A stretch of 64,000 nucleotides of DNA from Anaerolineae bacterium (GTDB lineage Bacteria; Chloroflexota; Anaerolineae; Aggregatilineales; JAFGMM01), in contig JAOSJO010000012.1 in NCBI GenBank assembly GCA_027494055.1, positions 852,940 to 916,939 of the forward strand, read 5' to 3'. Positions 20,093 to 28,913 of this stretch are shown piece by piece. Each line of letters starts with the position of its first letter. The stretch's first letter is position 1. Both the position numbers and the translations under genes were made by a program. Below the pieces are notes generated by a model. It saw only the letters and a program-made list of their open reading frames with translations. It searched no databases and was not told the DNA's origin.

Positions 20093-20692
20093 GTGAAGCC
20101 AGACGAACCGTTCACCCTGGAGGTACTGCAATCAGAGGCGACCCTGAGCCGGTACGACAACCACATCGTGCGCACGCTGTCCAGCATGAAGGGGCAGTAC
20201 GCCGACCAGGCCGCATATGACGCGATGCTGGCGGAACAGGACACGGTGCTGTACGAGGTCTACGAAGTCAGGCGGCCTGAGGTCCCCGGCGAGCTGCTGC
20301 ACGGCCTCTCGGTCGTGCACCCCGGCAAGGTCGGCGACGAGTACTTCATGACCAAGGGGCATTTCCACACGGTGCTGGAAACCGCCGAGGTCTACTACTG
20401 TCTCCGGGGTAGGGGCGTGATGGTTATGGAGACGCCCGAAGGCGACTGGGCGATTGAGGAACTGCATCCCGGCAGGGTGCTGTATGTGCCGCCGCGCTGG
20501 GCGCATCGCTCGGTCAACACGAGCCTGGACGAACCGCTCTTGACCTTTTTCGTCTATCCGGGCAACTCCGGGCACGATTACGGCACCATCGAGCAACAGG
20601 GTTTCCGCAAGCTGGTGCTGTGCCGCGAGGACCAGACTGTGTACATCGACAACCCGAACTGGTCGCCGCCAGGGAAGGGCCATGCGGACTGA
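20093..20692 (+). CDS. Cupin-type glucose-6-phosphate isomerase family protein
   Basis: 199 residues starting with GTG 20093, intact. It matches the cupin PGI family known from archaea and some bacteria: YFMTKGHFH (metal-ligand histidines), ETAEVYYCLRGRGVMVMET, then YVPPRWAHRSVN providing the last histidine. Those enzymes interconvert glucose-6-phosphate and fructose-6-phosphate with a bound metal. Position in a sugar-oxidation operon leaves open that it isomerises a different aldose/ketose or its phosphate. Confidence 0.85.
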   Translation: MKPDEPFTLEVLQSEATLSRYDNHIVRTLSSMKGQYADQAAYDAMLAEQDTVLYEVYEVRRPEVPGELLHGLSVVHPGKVGDEYFMTKGHFHTVLETAEVYYCLRGRGVMVMETPEGDWAIEELHPGRVLYVPPRWAHRSVNTSLDEPLLTFFVYPGNSGHDYGTIEQQGFRKLVLCREDQTVYIDNPNWSPPGKGHAD

Positions 20693-20707
20693 AAGGAGAA
20701 CGCGCAG

Positions 20708-21688
20708 GTGGCTACGCAATACCCCATCGTGACCAAAACCGTCCCCACGTTTTACTTTGTCGGCGTGACCACGAACCAATCTTCCATTATGAAGGTCTTT
20801 CCCCGTTGGATGGGAGCGCTGGGCCGGCCCGATGTCGTCATTGAGGGCATCGACCACCTGATTCACGACGCGCCCGAAGCGTACCGGGCGACTGTCGCCC
20901 AGATCAAGTACGATCCGCTTTCGCTGGGCGGCCTGGTCACGACGCACAAGATCGACCTGCTCGAAGCCGCCAGGGACATGTTCGATGTGATCGACTCGTC
21001 CTCGGCGCTGCTCGGCGAGGCGTCATGCATCTCCAAGCGCGACGGCAAGCTGGTCGCGCACGCCAAAGACCCCCTGACATCCGGGCTGAGCCTGGACGCC
21101 ATCCTGGTGGAGAACTACTTCGGGCGCACCGGCGGGCATGTCCTGTGCTTCGGCGCAGGCGGTTCGGGTAAGGCGATGGCCCTGCACTGGATCAACAAGC
21201 CGAACGCGGGCGACCGCCCGGAGCGGATGGTCGTCGTGAACCGATCGCAGGGGCGGCTGGACCAGTTGCAGGCGATGGTCGAGCGCCTGGAAACCGACAT
21301 CGCGTTCGAGTACATCCAGAACGCCGACCCGGTCAGGAATGACGCGATCATGGCGAGGATGCCGGAGTACAGCATCGTCATCAACGCGACCGGCATGGGC
21401 AAGGATACGCCCGGCTCGCCGGTGACGGACGCGGGCCTGTTCCCCAAGTACGGGATCGCGTGGGAGATCAACTACCGGGGCGAGCTGGACTTCTGGCACC
21501 AGGCCATGGCGCAGCGAGGGAGCCGGAACGTCACGGTTGAAGATGGGTGGCTGTACTTCGTGCACGGATGGACCCAGGTCATCGCCGAAGTGCTGCACAT
21601 CGACATCGACCAGGAAACGTTCGACCGCCTGGAGGCGATTGCGGAGGAGCTGCGCCCGCCGCTTGAGCTCAAGCCGCGCGGCGCGTAG
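20708..21688 (+). CDS. Shikimate/quinate dehydrogenase-like protein
   Basis: 326 residues starting with GTG, 15 bases after the PGI gene. The substrate-domain Lys is in LVTTHKIDLLE (VTxPHK in AroE) and the dyad Asp in HAKDPLTSG. The NAD(P) fold is VLCFGAGGSGKAMALHW, followed by VVNRSQGRL and VINATGMG. It is longer than AroE (about 270 residues), with extra sequence at both ends. It lies with sugar oxidoreductases and not with aromatic biosynthesis genes, so it probably acts on a cyclic or keto polyol rather than shikimate (inference). Confidence 0.8.
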   Translation: MATQYPIVTKTVPTFYFVGVTTNQSSIMKVFPRWMGALGRPDVVIEGIDHLIHDAPEAYRATVAQIKYDPLSLGGLVTTHKIDLLEAARDMFDVIDSSSALLGEASCISKRDGKLVAHAKDPLTSGLSLDAILVENYFGRTGGHVLCFGAGGSGKAMALHWINKPNAGDRPERMVVVNRSQGRLDQLQAMVERLETDIAFEYIQNADPVRNDAIMARMPEYSIVINATGMGKDTPGSPVTDAGLFPKYGIAWEINYRGELDFWHQAMAQRGSRNVTVEDGWLYFVHGWTQVIAEVLHIDIDQETFDRLEAIAEELRPPLELKPRGA

Positions 21689-21726
21689 CGCCGGCGCTCC
21701 GCTGGCCGGGCGCACTTCACATCCGA

Positions 21727-21744
21727 GGCGGGCTTTGGCCCGCC
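21727..21744 (+). terminator. Stem-loop terminator after the rightward operon
   Basis: GGCGGGC (21727-21733) pairs with GCCCGCC (21738-21744) around a TTTG loop, followed by ACTTTC. It lies 38 bases past the stop of the AroE-like gene. The T tract is weak. Confidence 0.55.
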
Positions 21745-21865
21745 ACTTTCATCCTACCTGGGCAACAAGCAGCTTCCCGCAAGCGTGGCCCGCGGGAAGC
21801 TGCAAAACAGGCTGCCCTTTTCAGAGCAAGCCGCCTCGCCCTGTGGACACCGTGCGCCGGCGACC

Positions 21866-24270
21866 TCAGGCGCGGCGGATCATCGCATGGAGCGCACCGC
21901 TCTGGTCGCGCGCCCAGCCCGCTTGCGCGTCGGCGCTGATGTTGGGCAGGTCGCGTTTGTCGAGCGGCGCGCCGTTCACGTACACGGCGTTGATCGCCGC
22001 CGTGCTCGGCAGAGGCACGAGCCGCAGGCCCAGCGCGCGCTTGGCCCCCTCCACCTGGATGTTGAGCCGGCCACCCTCAACCGTCGCTGTGACCGTGGTT
22101 GCGCCGTCGGTGTCGCGCAGCGTGAAAGCGCCGCTGCGACCAAGCAGATAGGCGTCGAAGGTCACGAGGTCAAACGGCCCGTCGGCAATCGGGAACTTTG
22201 GCTCGGCGGTCGGGATGAGCGAGTCCGCGCGGACGTACAGCGGCATCACGTCCAGCGGGGCCTGGACGAAGCGCGTCTGCGGCCCGGTGATGACCTCGTG
22301 CGTCCAGTAATCGATCCAGCGCCCGGCGGGGGAAGTAGACCGACCGGTAGCCGTCGATGTTGAAGATGGGCGCGACCATCAGTTCCGCGCCGAACATGTA
22401 CTGCAGATCCATCGTGTACGTGTTCGGGTCGTCCGGGAACTCGACCACCATCGCGCTCAGGATCGGCAGGCTGGTCTCGTGCGCGAGGCAGCCATACGTG
22501 TAGAGGTACGGCAGTAGGCGATAGCGGAGGCGCATGTAGCGGTCGAAGACGCGCACCGCCTCCTCGCCGTAGTCCCACGGCAGGCGGGTCGTGATGCCGT
22601 GGCAGCGCGCCATCGGCGTGAACGCCCCGAACTGCACCCACCGTGTGTAGAGGTCGGGGGTCGGCTCGCGGTGGAAGCCGCCGATGTCGTGGCTCCAGAA
22701 CGCATGGCCGCACACGCCCATACTCAGACCGCCGCGCAGCGTGGAGGCCATCCCCATGTACGTGCAATTCGTGTCGCCGCCCCACTGCGCGGCGTGGCGC
22801 TGCCCGCCGGTGAAGGTCGAACGCCCCCACACCATCTCGTGCCCGGCGATTTCCTTCGTGACTTCGACGACGAGATCGTTGTAGATGAGCGTGTAAAGGT
22901 TGTGAAGCTGCACGCCGGTCATGCCGTTGTGCGCCACGGTGTCCGCCGGCACGCCTTCGCCGAAGTCCGACTTGTACACGTCTGCGCCAATGGACAACGG
23001 CTTGCGGAGCAGGTCCTTGAACCATGCGGCGGCTTCGGGGTTGGTCACGTCGATCACGGCGACCGGCGGGTGGTAGCCTCCCCATTGGTCGCCGACCCAC
23101 GCTTCCCCATCCGGCGTCTTCAGGAAGTAGCCCTTGGCTTTCGCCTCCTCGAAGAGCGGGCTTTCGACCCCGATGTACGGGTTGATCCACAGGCAGACCT
23201 TGAAACCCTGCGCCTTGATCGCTTTGAGCAGGCCCTCTGGATCGGGGAAGACGTCGGTGTCCCACTGCAGATCGGACCAGCGGCCCCAGCGCTGCCAGTA
23301 GCAGTCCAGGTGCAGGACATCGCACGGCAGGTCGCGCTCGCGCAAGGTGCGGGCGCGCTCCAACACCTCTTCCGTGCTGTCGGCCTTGAAGCCGGAGGAC
23401 ATCCACAGGCCGAACGCCCACTTCGGCGGCAGGATGGGCAGGCTGACGAGATCGGCGTACCGCGAGATGACCGCCTTCAGCTCCGGCCCGGCGATCACGT
23501 AGTAGTCAAGCGCCGTGTCGGGCACAATCAGGCTGAAGGTGGAGAAGTTGCTGCTCGCCATGTCGAACTGGACCGGGGAAACGCTGTCCACGAAGATGCC
23601 GTACCCGTGCGTGCTGACGAAGAAAGGGACGTTCTTGTAGGCGCGCTCGCTGTGGACGCCGTGGGCCTCGTAGTTCCACATCTCCAGGCGCTGGCCGCGC
23701 TTGTCGAAGTCGCTGAACTTCTCGCCAAAGCCAAAGAAGTGTTCGTCCGGCTCGGCGGTGAACGTATCATGGAAGGCCACGCGCTGGCCCTCCACCTCGC
23801 TGAAGCCAAACGGCAACACGATCAGGTTGTCGGCCACGTCGCTGTCGGTGTAGTTCTGGTCGAGCATGACGCGGCCATCGGGGCCATAGAACGTGATATG
23901 GAAGGGGTCGAGGGCGCACCTTCACGCGCACCAGGTCGGTCACCAGCGTGCGCTGACCCGTCGCTTTCTCCAGCGACGCCGCGGCGGGCTGGGCGGACAG
24001 GTCCCGCGCCAGCGTGGTCCGGTTCGCGTCGGCATCCTCGCCCTCCAGCAGCACGCGCACGATCCCCGGCGCAACGATCCGCACGGCAATGGAGACCGGC
24101 TTCCCCGACACGGTGACGCCAGAAAGGGTCAGGCCGCGCGCGTCCTCGGAGACGACAGAGGCCTTCGTCACATGGTCCGGCCCGCCCTGGTCCGTTTCTG
24201 CGCGCACGGGCAGGTCGGGCGGGACGGCAGGAATGGGTACCGACGGTAACAAGGGGGGCACGTAGGGCAT
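21866..24270 (-). CDS. GH31 alpha-glycosidase, YicI-like alpha-xylosidase (frame broken twice)
   Basis: About 800 residues after repair. The catalytic block has the nucleophile motif VYKSDFGEG and the acid/base region QRHAAQWGGDT, matching YicI-type alpha-xylosidases more than alpha-glucosidases (which usually have W-x-D-M-N/S). LHLDCYWQRWG and MARCHGITTRLPW also fit. ATG 24270 has GGAGAG upstream. Breaks: one extra base near 23912-23914 (joins VKVRLDPFHITFYG) and one extra G in the G5 run 22328-22332 (joins YFPAGRWIDYWTHEV). There is no signal peptide, so it is cytoplasmic and probably cuts imported alpha-xylosides such as isoprimeverose. It is the last gene of the second RbsBAC-type operon. 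Confidence 0.87.
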
Positions 24271-24399
24271 GATATTCTCTCCTTTTGTCCACATGCGTTG
24301 AGGTACGAAGGCGAGTGAACTGATGACAGAGCCATCCAATCAGGGAAAGGCCGGGTCAGTGACGGGGACGGTCGATGCGCCGCAGCCGGCGCGCCGTCG

Positions 24400-25398
24400 T
24401 TACCGGTACCGGGGGCCGTTGAAGCGGTGGCCGATCAGCGACAGGATGATGACCAGGCCGTTAAAGAACTGCGTATAGTAGCCCGTCAGCCCTGACGCGA
24501 TAATCCCGGTTTCAATGAAGCTGATGATGAAGACGCCGATAGAGCTGCCGACGACTGTGGCAACGCCTCCCCAGGTCGGCGTGCCCCGACGAAGACCGCG
24601 GCCAGCGTCGGGAGCAGCAGGCCATCGCCTGTGGAGGGGAACCAGTTGCGGTTGATGAGCACCGAAAGCACCCCGGCCAGCCCAGCCCCAAACCCTACAA
24701 AGACGTAGGCCATGACTTTGACGCGCTTGACGCTGATGCCCATCTCCTGGGCGCTGTCGGGGTTGTCGCCCACGAAGCGCACGTGCGCGCCGAACTTGTG
24801 CGCGTTGAAGATCAACCAGCCCATCGCGACGAAGGCTATGCCCCAGATCATCTGTATCGGGAATTTGTCGATCTTCCGGGCGAAAATCTGGAACAGCGCC
24901 GTCTCCATGATCGTCGGAAACGGGATGCCGACGCCCTGGCTGCCGATGTTGATCAGCCCGCGCAGCAAGAAGTTCAGCCCCAACGTGGCGACCAGCGAGA
25001 GAGAGGCCGGCATAGGCCACCAGCATACCGGCCACGAAACCGGTAATCAGGCCCGCGATTATCGCCGGTATCATCGCCACGAACGGGTCCCAGCCGTCCC
25101 GCAAGGCGAGCGCGAACAGCCACGACGCGATGCCCACCGTGGCCGGGAAGGAGAGATCAATCTCGCCGGCGGCAACCACGAAGACCAGGGGGACGACGAC
25201 GAAGAGCATAATCGGCAGGTTGAGGAAAACCGCGCCATAGGTAAGCGGGTTCAGGAACACGTTGGAGTTGGCGAGGATAAAGATCCCCAACAGGATGAGG
25301 AGGATCACCATGGCGCTCAACGCGCGCCGGTTTTGGATTGCGAAAGTCAGGATCGGGTTTCGCCTGACAGAAGCCACCTGAGCGGTCTCGGTTGTCAT
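24400..25398 (-). CDS. Sugar ABC transporter permease, RbsC-like (frame broken twice)
   Basis: About 333 residues after repair. It has about nine hydrophobic segments with the family motifs VVAAGEIDLSFPATVG, VGDNPDSAQEMGISV and a late FVGGTPTWGG. Breaks: an extra base in a (GA)n tract near 24997-25005 (joins AYAGLSSLVATLG), and a missing base in the C4 run 24584-24587 (joins FVGGTPTWGGVATVVG). ATG 25398 follows the ATPase stop by 66 bases. It forms the channel of the transporter whose binding protein is at 26.4-27.4 kb. Confidence 0.86.
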   Translation of the reverse strand: MTTETAQVASVRRNPILTFAIQNRRALSAMVILLILLGIFILANSNVFLNPLTYGAVFLNLPIMLFVVVPLVFVVAAGEIDLSFPATVGIASWLFALALRDGWDPFVAMIPAIIAGLITGFVAGMLVAYAGLSLAGRHVGAELLAARADQHRQPGRRHPVSDDHGDGAVPDFRPEDRQIPDTDDLGHSLRRDGLVDLQRAQVRRARALRGRQPRQRPGDGHQRQARQSHGLRLCRVWGWAGRGAFGAHQPQLVPLHRRWPAAPDAGRGLRRGTPTWGGVATVVGSSIGVFIISFIETGIIASGLTGYYTQFFNGLVIILSLIGHRFNGPRYR

Positions 25399-25463
25399 CG
25401 GCTGCCCCTTGTGAAAGCGATCAGTGTCGAATCAGCGCTGAGTCATCAGGGCGCAAATCGGGG

Positions 25464-26270
25464 TCATGATGCTGGCCCGCCAACGCCAGGATCACGTGCG
25501 GAAGTGTCAGCCGTGGGCCGACGCCCGGTGCGCGCGATCACTTGCAGGTCCTCGACCAGATGCTCCGCCGTCGGAACTTCGGACTTCGGCGTGTCCATGA
25601 CCACGGTCCCACGGTCAAGGATGATGAACCGGTCGGACACGTCGTAAGCATGGTAGATATTGTGACTGATAAAGATGACAGAACTGCCTTTTGCTCTCGC
25701 CGCGCGTATGAAGTTAAACACCTTGTACGACCTCGGTGAGCGAGAGCGCCGTTGTCGGCTCGTCCAGAATGACCAGGTCGGCGTCGAAGTACAGCGCCCT
25801 GGAGATCGCGACACCCTGGCGCTCGCCGCCCGACAGCGTGGCGATGACCGAGTCGGTGTGAACACCTTGGAGGTGAACCCCATCTCGCGCATCAGGCGTT
25901 CAGCTTCCGCATGCTGTTTCTTGAGTCTGATGAAGCCGAGCAGCCTGGATATCTCCCGCCCCATGAAGATGTTGTGCGCGATGGTCTGCTGCACCGCGAG
26001 CGCGCGATCCTGGTAGACGGTTTCAATGCCGGCGGCCTGCGCCTTCGTCACTGACCACCCGTCTACCTTCTCGCCCCGGACATAAATCTCGCCAGAGTCG
26101 GGCGCATGGACACCTGAAAGCACTTTGATCAGCGTGGATTTGCCCGCCCCGTTGTCGCCGATGAGGCCGACGATCTCGGCTTCGCTAACGTACATGCTGA
26201 CCTGATTCAGGGCGCACACATTCCCAAACGATTTGGTGATATTGCGCAGTTCGACGAGCTTCTCTCCCAC
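25464..26270 (-). CDS. Sugar ABC transporter ATP-binding protein, single ABC domain (two compensating frame breaks)
   Basis: About 268 residues. The frame is open upstream, but GTG 26270 sits seven bases after AAGGAG and gives a normal N terminus ([16 protein letters not shown]). Walker A is GDNGAGKST. Between about 25855 (one base missing) and 25727 (one base extra) the raw frame is scrambled. Read in the shifted frame, the segment gives the signature [15 protein letters not shown] and Walker [15 protein letters not shown], after which the original frame resumes with KVFNFI. This makes paired indels the obvious explanation. It is a single-domain relative of RbsA (FrcA-like length). Confidence 0.85.
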   Translation of the reverse strand: MGEKLVELRNITKSFGNVCALNQVSMYVSEAEIVGLIGDNGAGKSTLIKVLSGVHAPDSGEIYVRGEKVDGWSVTKAQAAGIETVYQDRALAVQQTIAHNIFMGREISRLLGFIRLKKQHAEAERLMREMGFTSKVFTPTRSSPRCRAASARVSRSPGRCTSTPTWSFWTSRQRRSRSPRSYKVFNFIRAARAKGSSVIFISHNIYHAYDVSDRFIILDRGTVVMDTPKSEVPTAEHLVEDLQVIARTGRRPTADTSARDPGVGGPAS

Positions 26271-26411
26271 AGATGGCTCCTTATTCGGCTGCGATCTCTG
26301 GACAGGGACGGCGCTGATAAGGGCGGAGTCCGGCGTCGGCATGGACGATGCGCCCATGCGACGCCGGACTCATGTCAGTCAGTCAGCCCCCGGTCTTGAC
26401 CCTGCTACGCG

Positions 26412-27411
26412 CTAGCGGTAACCGGCAATCGCCAGGTCGGCGACCTGCTCGTAGTTAGTCTCATCCACAAAGCCCGCGCCCGTGTCCACGTTGAGCGGGC
26501 TGAAGCCGTAGACCAGCGTGCCGCACAGGCTCAGGATGGGCAGGTAGCCCTGGAGGAACGGCTGCTGGTCAGCGGTCAGTTGCACGTAGCCGCTGCGGAA
26601 CGCCTCGATAACGGCAGGGCTGGTGTCAAAGCCAATGTTGATGATTTCGCCCGGTTCCTTACCCACCGTCTCCATGAAGAGCGGAATCGCACCCAGCATC
26701 TGGCCGCCAGAAGTGACGATGACCTTCAGGTCAGGGTTCGCCAGCACCGCCGCGGTGATGGTGGGGATTTGCAGGTTGGGGTCGGCGGCCCATTCTGGCT
26801 CGCCCACAATCTTGATGACCTCCATGCCCGCCTCTTCGAATACGTCGGCAGTGCCCAGCTCGCGCCAGACGCGGCCTTCCTCTTCCCAGGCGCCAAAGAC
26901 GATGGCCTTGTCGCCGGCCACCAGACCAAAGCGGCGGATCGCCTCTTCACCCAGGGCGCGGCCCTGAGGATACAGATTCGCGCCGACGTAGCCCCCGCCG
27001 TATCTGGCGCGCACTTCGGGTACGTCCACGTTCTGGTACATCATCGCGATGCCGGCCTCATAGGCCTCCTCGGCGATGGGCATGATGGGGGTTATCGCCG
27101 GCGTGGCCCATCATCGCAATGCCGTCTGGTTGGGCGGCAATCGCCTCGCGGAATTGCTGGATCATCAGATCAATATCCCAGCCTGAGAAGACATACTCGA
27201 CCGTCGGCCCCAGGTCGGCTTCGGCGGCTTGCGCGCCCCGGAGCACGATGGACGCGAATGCGTCGCCTTCTGCGCCGCCGACGAAGAACCGGATTGTCTG
27301 GCCGGCGCACCACTTATCCTCCACCTCCTCCTGCGCCGACGCGGGCGCGACGGACAGGACGAGTGCAAACACGGTCACGAGCGCGAGCAGGCGCATCAGT
27401 TTACGGAACAT
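26412..27411 (-). CDS. Sugar ABC transporter substrate-binding protein (frame broken once)
   Basis: About 333 residues after repair. ATG 27411 starts a signal peptide (LLALVTVFALVLSVAPASAQ). The fold is type I: IRFFVGGAEGDAFASI, PDGIAMMGHAGD, GYVGANLYPQGRALGEEA, VFGAWEEEG, LKVIVTSGG and INIGFDTSPAV. The break is at the G5 run 27087-27091; removing one base gives GDNPIMPIAEEAYEAG. It is the first gene of the GH31 operon, directly downstream of the operator array, and therefore probably under control of the divergent LacI protein. Confidence 0.87.
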
Positions 27412-27556
27412 CGGATTTCCTCCTCATTTTTGTGCGGAGACGGATTCGCTGCGAGCAGGTCTGGCTCAGGTCGTCACGGGGTAAGCAGAGTCGCACCTCC
27501 TTTGCCTGACGCGGAACTCAGGCGCACACGAAGGGCGCAGATTACAGACACGCTGT

Positions 27557-27593
27557 CGGTAACGCTACCGGCAGCGCTACCGGTAGCGTATCA
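27557..27593. promoter_or_regulatory. Array of three 12-bp LacI-type operators ahead of the transporter operon
   Basis: Three abutting 12-mers (27557-27568, 27569-27580, 27581-27592) of the form CGGTAGCGCTAC, with the palindromic core TAGCGCTA centred on CG as in LacI/GalR-family operators. They overlap the -10 of the leftward promoter, an ideal place for repression. Confidence 0.7.
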
Positions 27594-27614
27594 CAGGTTG
27601 ATTATGCTTGTCAA
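27585..27614 (-). promoter_or_regulatory. Promoter of the leftward transporter/GH31 operon
   Basis: On the minus strand TTGACA (27614-27609) is followed after 18 bases by TACGCT (27590-27585). The -35 is perfect and the -10 is weak and embedded in the operator array, about 175 bases upstream of the binding-protein ATG. Confidence 0.55.
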
Positions 27615-27784
27615 TAGAGTCCACTCTAAATGTCCCTGCCTTCTCTGCCTGATCGGGCTGCTCTCGCGGAAAAGGTGATCGGCGTTCCAGATTCAGGCGG
27701 GGCGATGCAACAGCATCTCCCATTCCGGAGCCCGCACAGTGCAGATCCCTTTTGGCATATCCTAACCGCGTTTGAACCGCCTAC

Positions 27785-27852
27785 TTGACGAAAGGCCCGG
27801 TTCTGTATTACAGTGTCGGTAGCGCTGCCGGTAGCGCTACCGATTACGTTAC
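27785..27852 (+). promoter_or_regulatory. Promoter and second operator array ahead of the LacI gene
   Basis: TTGACG at 27785 and TATTAC near 27806 could form a promoter, with a short 15-base spacer. Directly downstream lie three more 12-mers (27817-27828, 27829-27840, 27841-27852): CGGTAGCGCTGC, CGGTAGCGCTAC and a degenerate CGATTACGTTAC. The arrangement mirrors the array 230 bases away and implies autoregulation. Confidence 0.6.
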
Positions 27853-27864
27853 TGGACATTGTAA

Positions 27865-28911
27865 ATGGAGCAAGATGTGAGCGATCACTCGCCGACCATC
27901 GCAGATGTGGCGCGGGCCGCCGGCATCTCCATTTCGACCGTCTCGCGTATCCTCAACAACAAACCCGATGTGGCGGAGGCCACGCGCCAGCGGGTGCTTC
28001 AAATCATCGAAGAACTGGGCTACACGCCGGATGCCCGCGCGCAAGGCCTGGCTGCCGGCAAGAGCCGCACCATCGGCATGCTTTACCCGATTGAAAACCT
28101 CGACCTGACGAACCTGGAGCTGGAGTTCTTCGTTGGCGCCGCGACGGCGGCAGGCGAGGCGGACTACTTCTTCAACCTGATCACCCGACCGGTGACACAA
28201 AATCGCCTGCTCAACCTCTATCGCAGCGCCCAGATCGATGGCGTGATCCTGATGCAGATCAACGTGCAGGACTGGCGCGTCGATCTGTTGCGCGAGCGCG
28301 GCTATCCGTTTGTGATGATCGGCCACTGCGCCGACAACACTGGCCTGAGTTACATCGACCTGGACTTCGAGAGCGCGATCATCAAGGCGATGGAACACCT
28401 CATCGAACTGGGGCACCGTGAGATTGCCCTTATCGGGCATTCACCGGCTGCGCACGAGCAGGGCTTTGGCCCGGCGGTGCGCTCGCTGTTGGGGTTCAGG
28501 CGCGCTTGCGAGACCTACGGATTGCGCGTACCCTATCGGAAGGTCAATCTTAGCAACCAGGGCGCTTATAGAGCGACGCTCGAATTGCTGGACGCACACC
28601 CCGGCCTGACCGCCCTCGTCGCCGTGGACGGTGGGACGGCGATGGGCACCCTGAGAGCGCTGCAGCAGGCCGGCCGGCGCATCCCGGATGATATCTCCGT
28701 TCTGGCGATGACGACCGAGAAGGTCGCACAACTCGTCACCCCACCGCTGACCCATATCGACTTCCCGACCGAGACGATGGGTCAATGGGCGGCGGAGATG
28801 CTCATCAAGATGCTGCGCGGCGAAGCCAGCGAACCCGAACAGGTGATGCTTGAGGCGCGGCTTGTCATCCGTGAAAGCACTGGCCCCGTCAGACACCCAA
28901 GGAGAACGTGA
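27865..28911 (+). CDS. LacI/GalR-family transcriptional regulator
   Basis: 348 residues, intact. The helix-turn-helix and hinge are canonical: TIADVARAAGISISTVSRILNN, then GYTPDARAQGLAAGKSRTIGM. The effector domain has GVILMQINVQ, HREIALIGHSP, DISVLAMTTEKVAQLVTPPLTHID and the usual C-terminal tail. ATG 27865 or GTG 27877 could be the start. It is divergent from the transporter/GH31 operon and overlaps the next gene region (its TGA is at 28909-28911), so it is probably cotranscribed with the UroD/RLP genes. The 12-bp operators on both sides are its likely targets, relieved by a sugar ligand. Confidence 0.92.
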   Translation: MEQDVSDHSPTIADVARAAGISISTVSRILNNKPDVAEATRQRVLQIIEELGYTPDARAQGLAAGKSRTIGMLYPIENLDLTNLELEFFVGAATAAGEADYFFNLITRPVTQNRLLNLYRSAQIDGVILMQINVQDWRVDLLRERGYPFVMIGHCADNTGLSYIDLDFESAIIKAMEHLIELGHREIALIGHSPAAHEQGFGPAVRSLLGFRRACETYGLRVPYRKVNLSNQGAYRATLELLDAHPGLTALVAVDGGTAMGTLRALQQAGRRIPDDISVLAMTTEKVAQLVTPPLTHIDFPTETMGQWAAEMLIKMLRGEASEPEQVMLEARLVIRESTGPVRHPRRT

Positions 28912-28913
28912 CC

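Noticed and set aside
18973..20244. 423-codon minus-strand frame opposite the zinc dehydrogenase
   Set aside because: Shadow frame in GC-rich DNA; the plus frame has both zinc sites and the Rossmann motif.
22599..24116. 505-codon plus-strand frame opposite the GH31 gene
   Set aside because: Low-complexity Arg/Ala/Val/His-rich translation without motifs; the minus strand encodes the catalytic GH31 blocks.
27557..27852. CRISPR-like array from the repeated 12-mers
   Set aside because: The 12-mers abut without spacers and are palindromic; they are operators, not CRISPR repeats.
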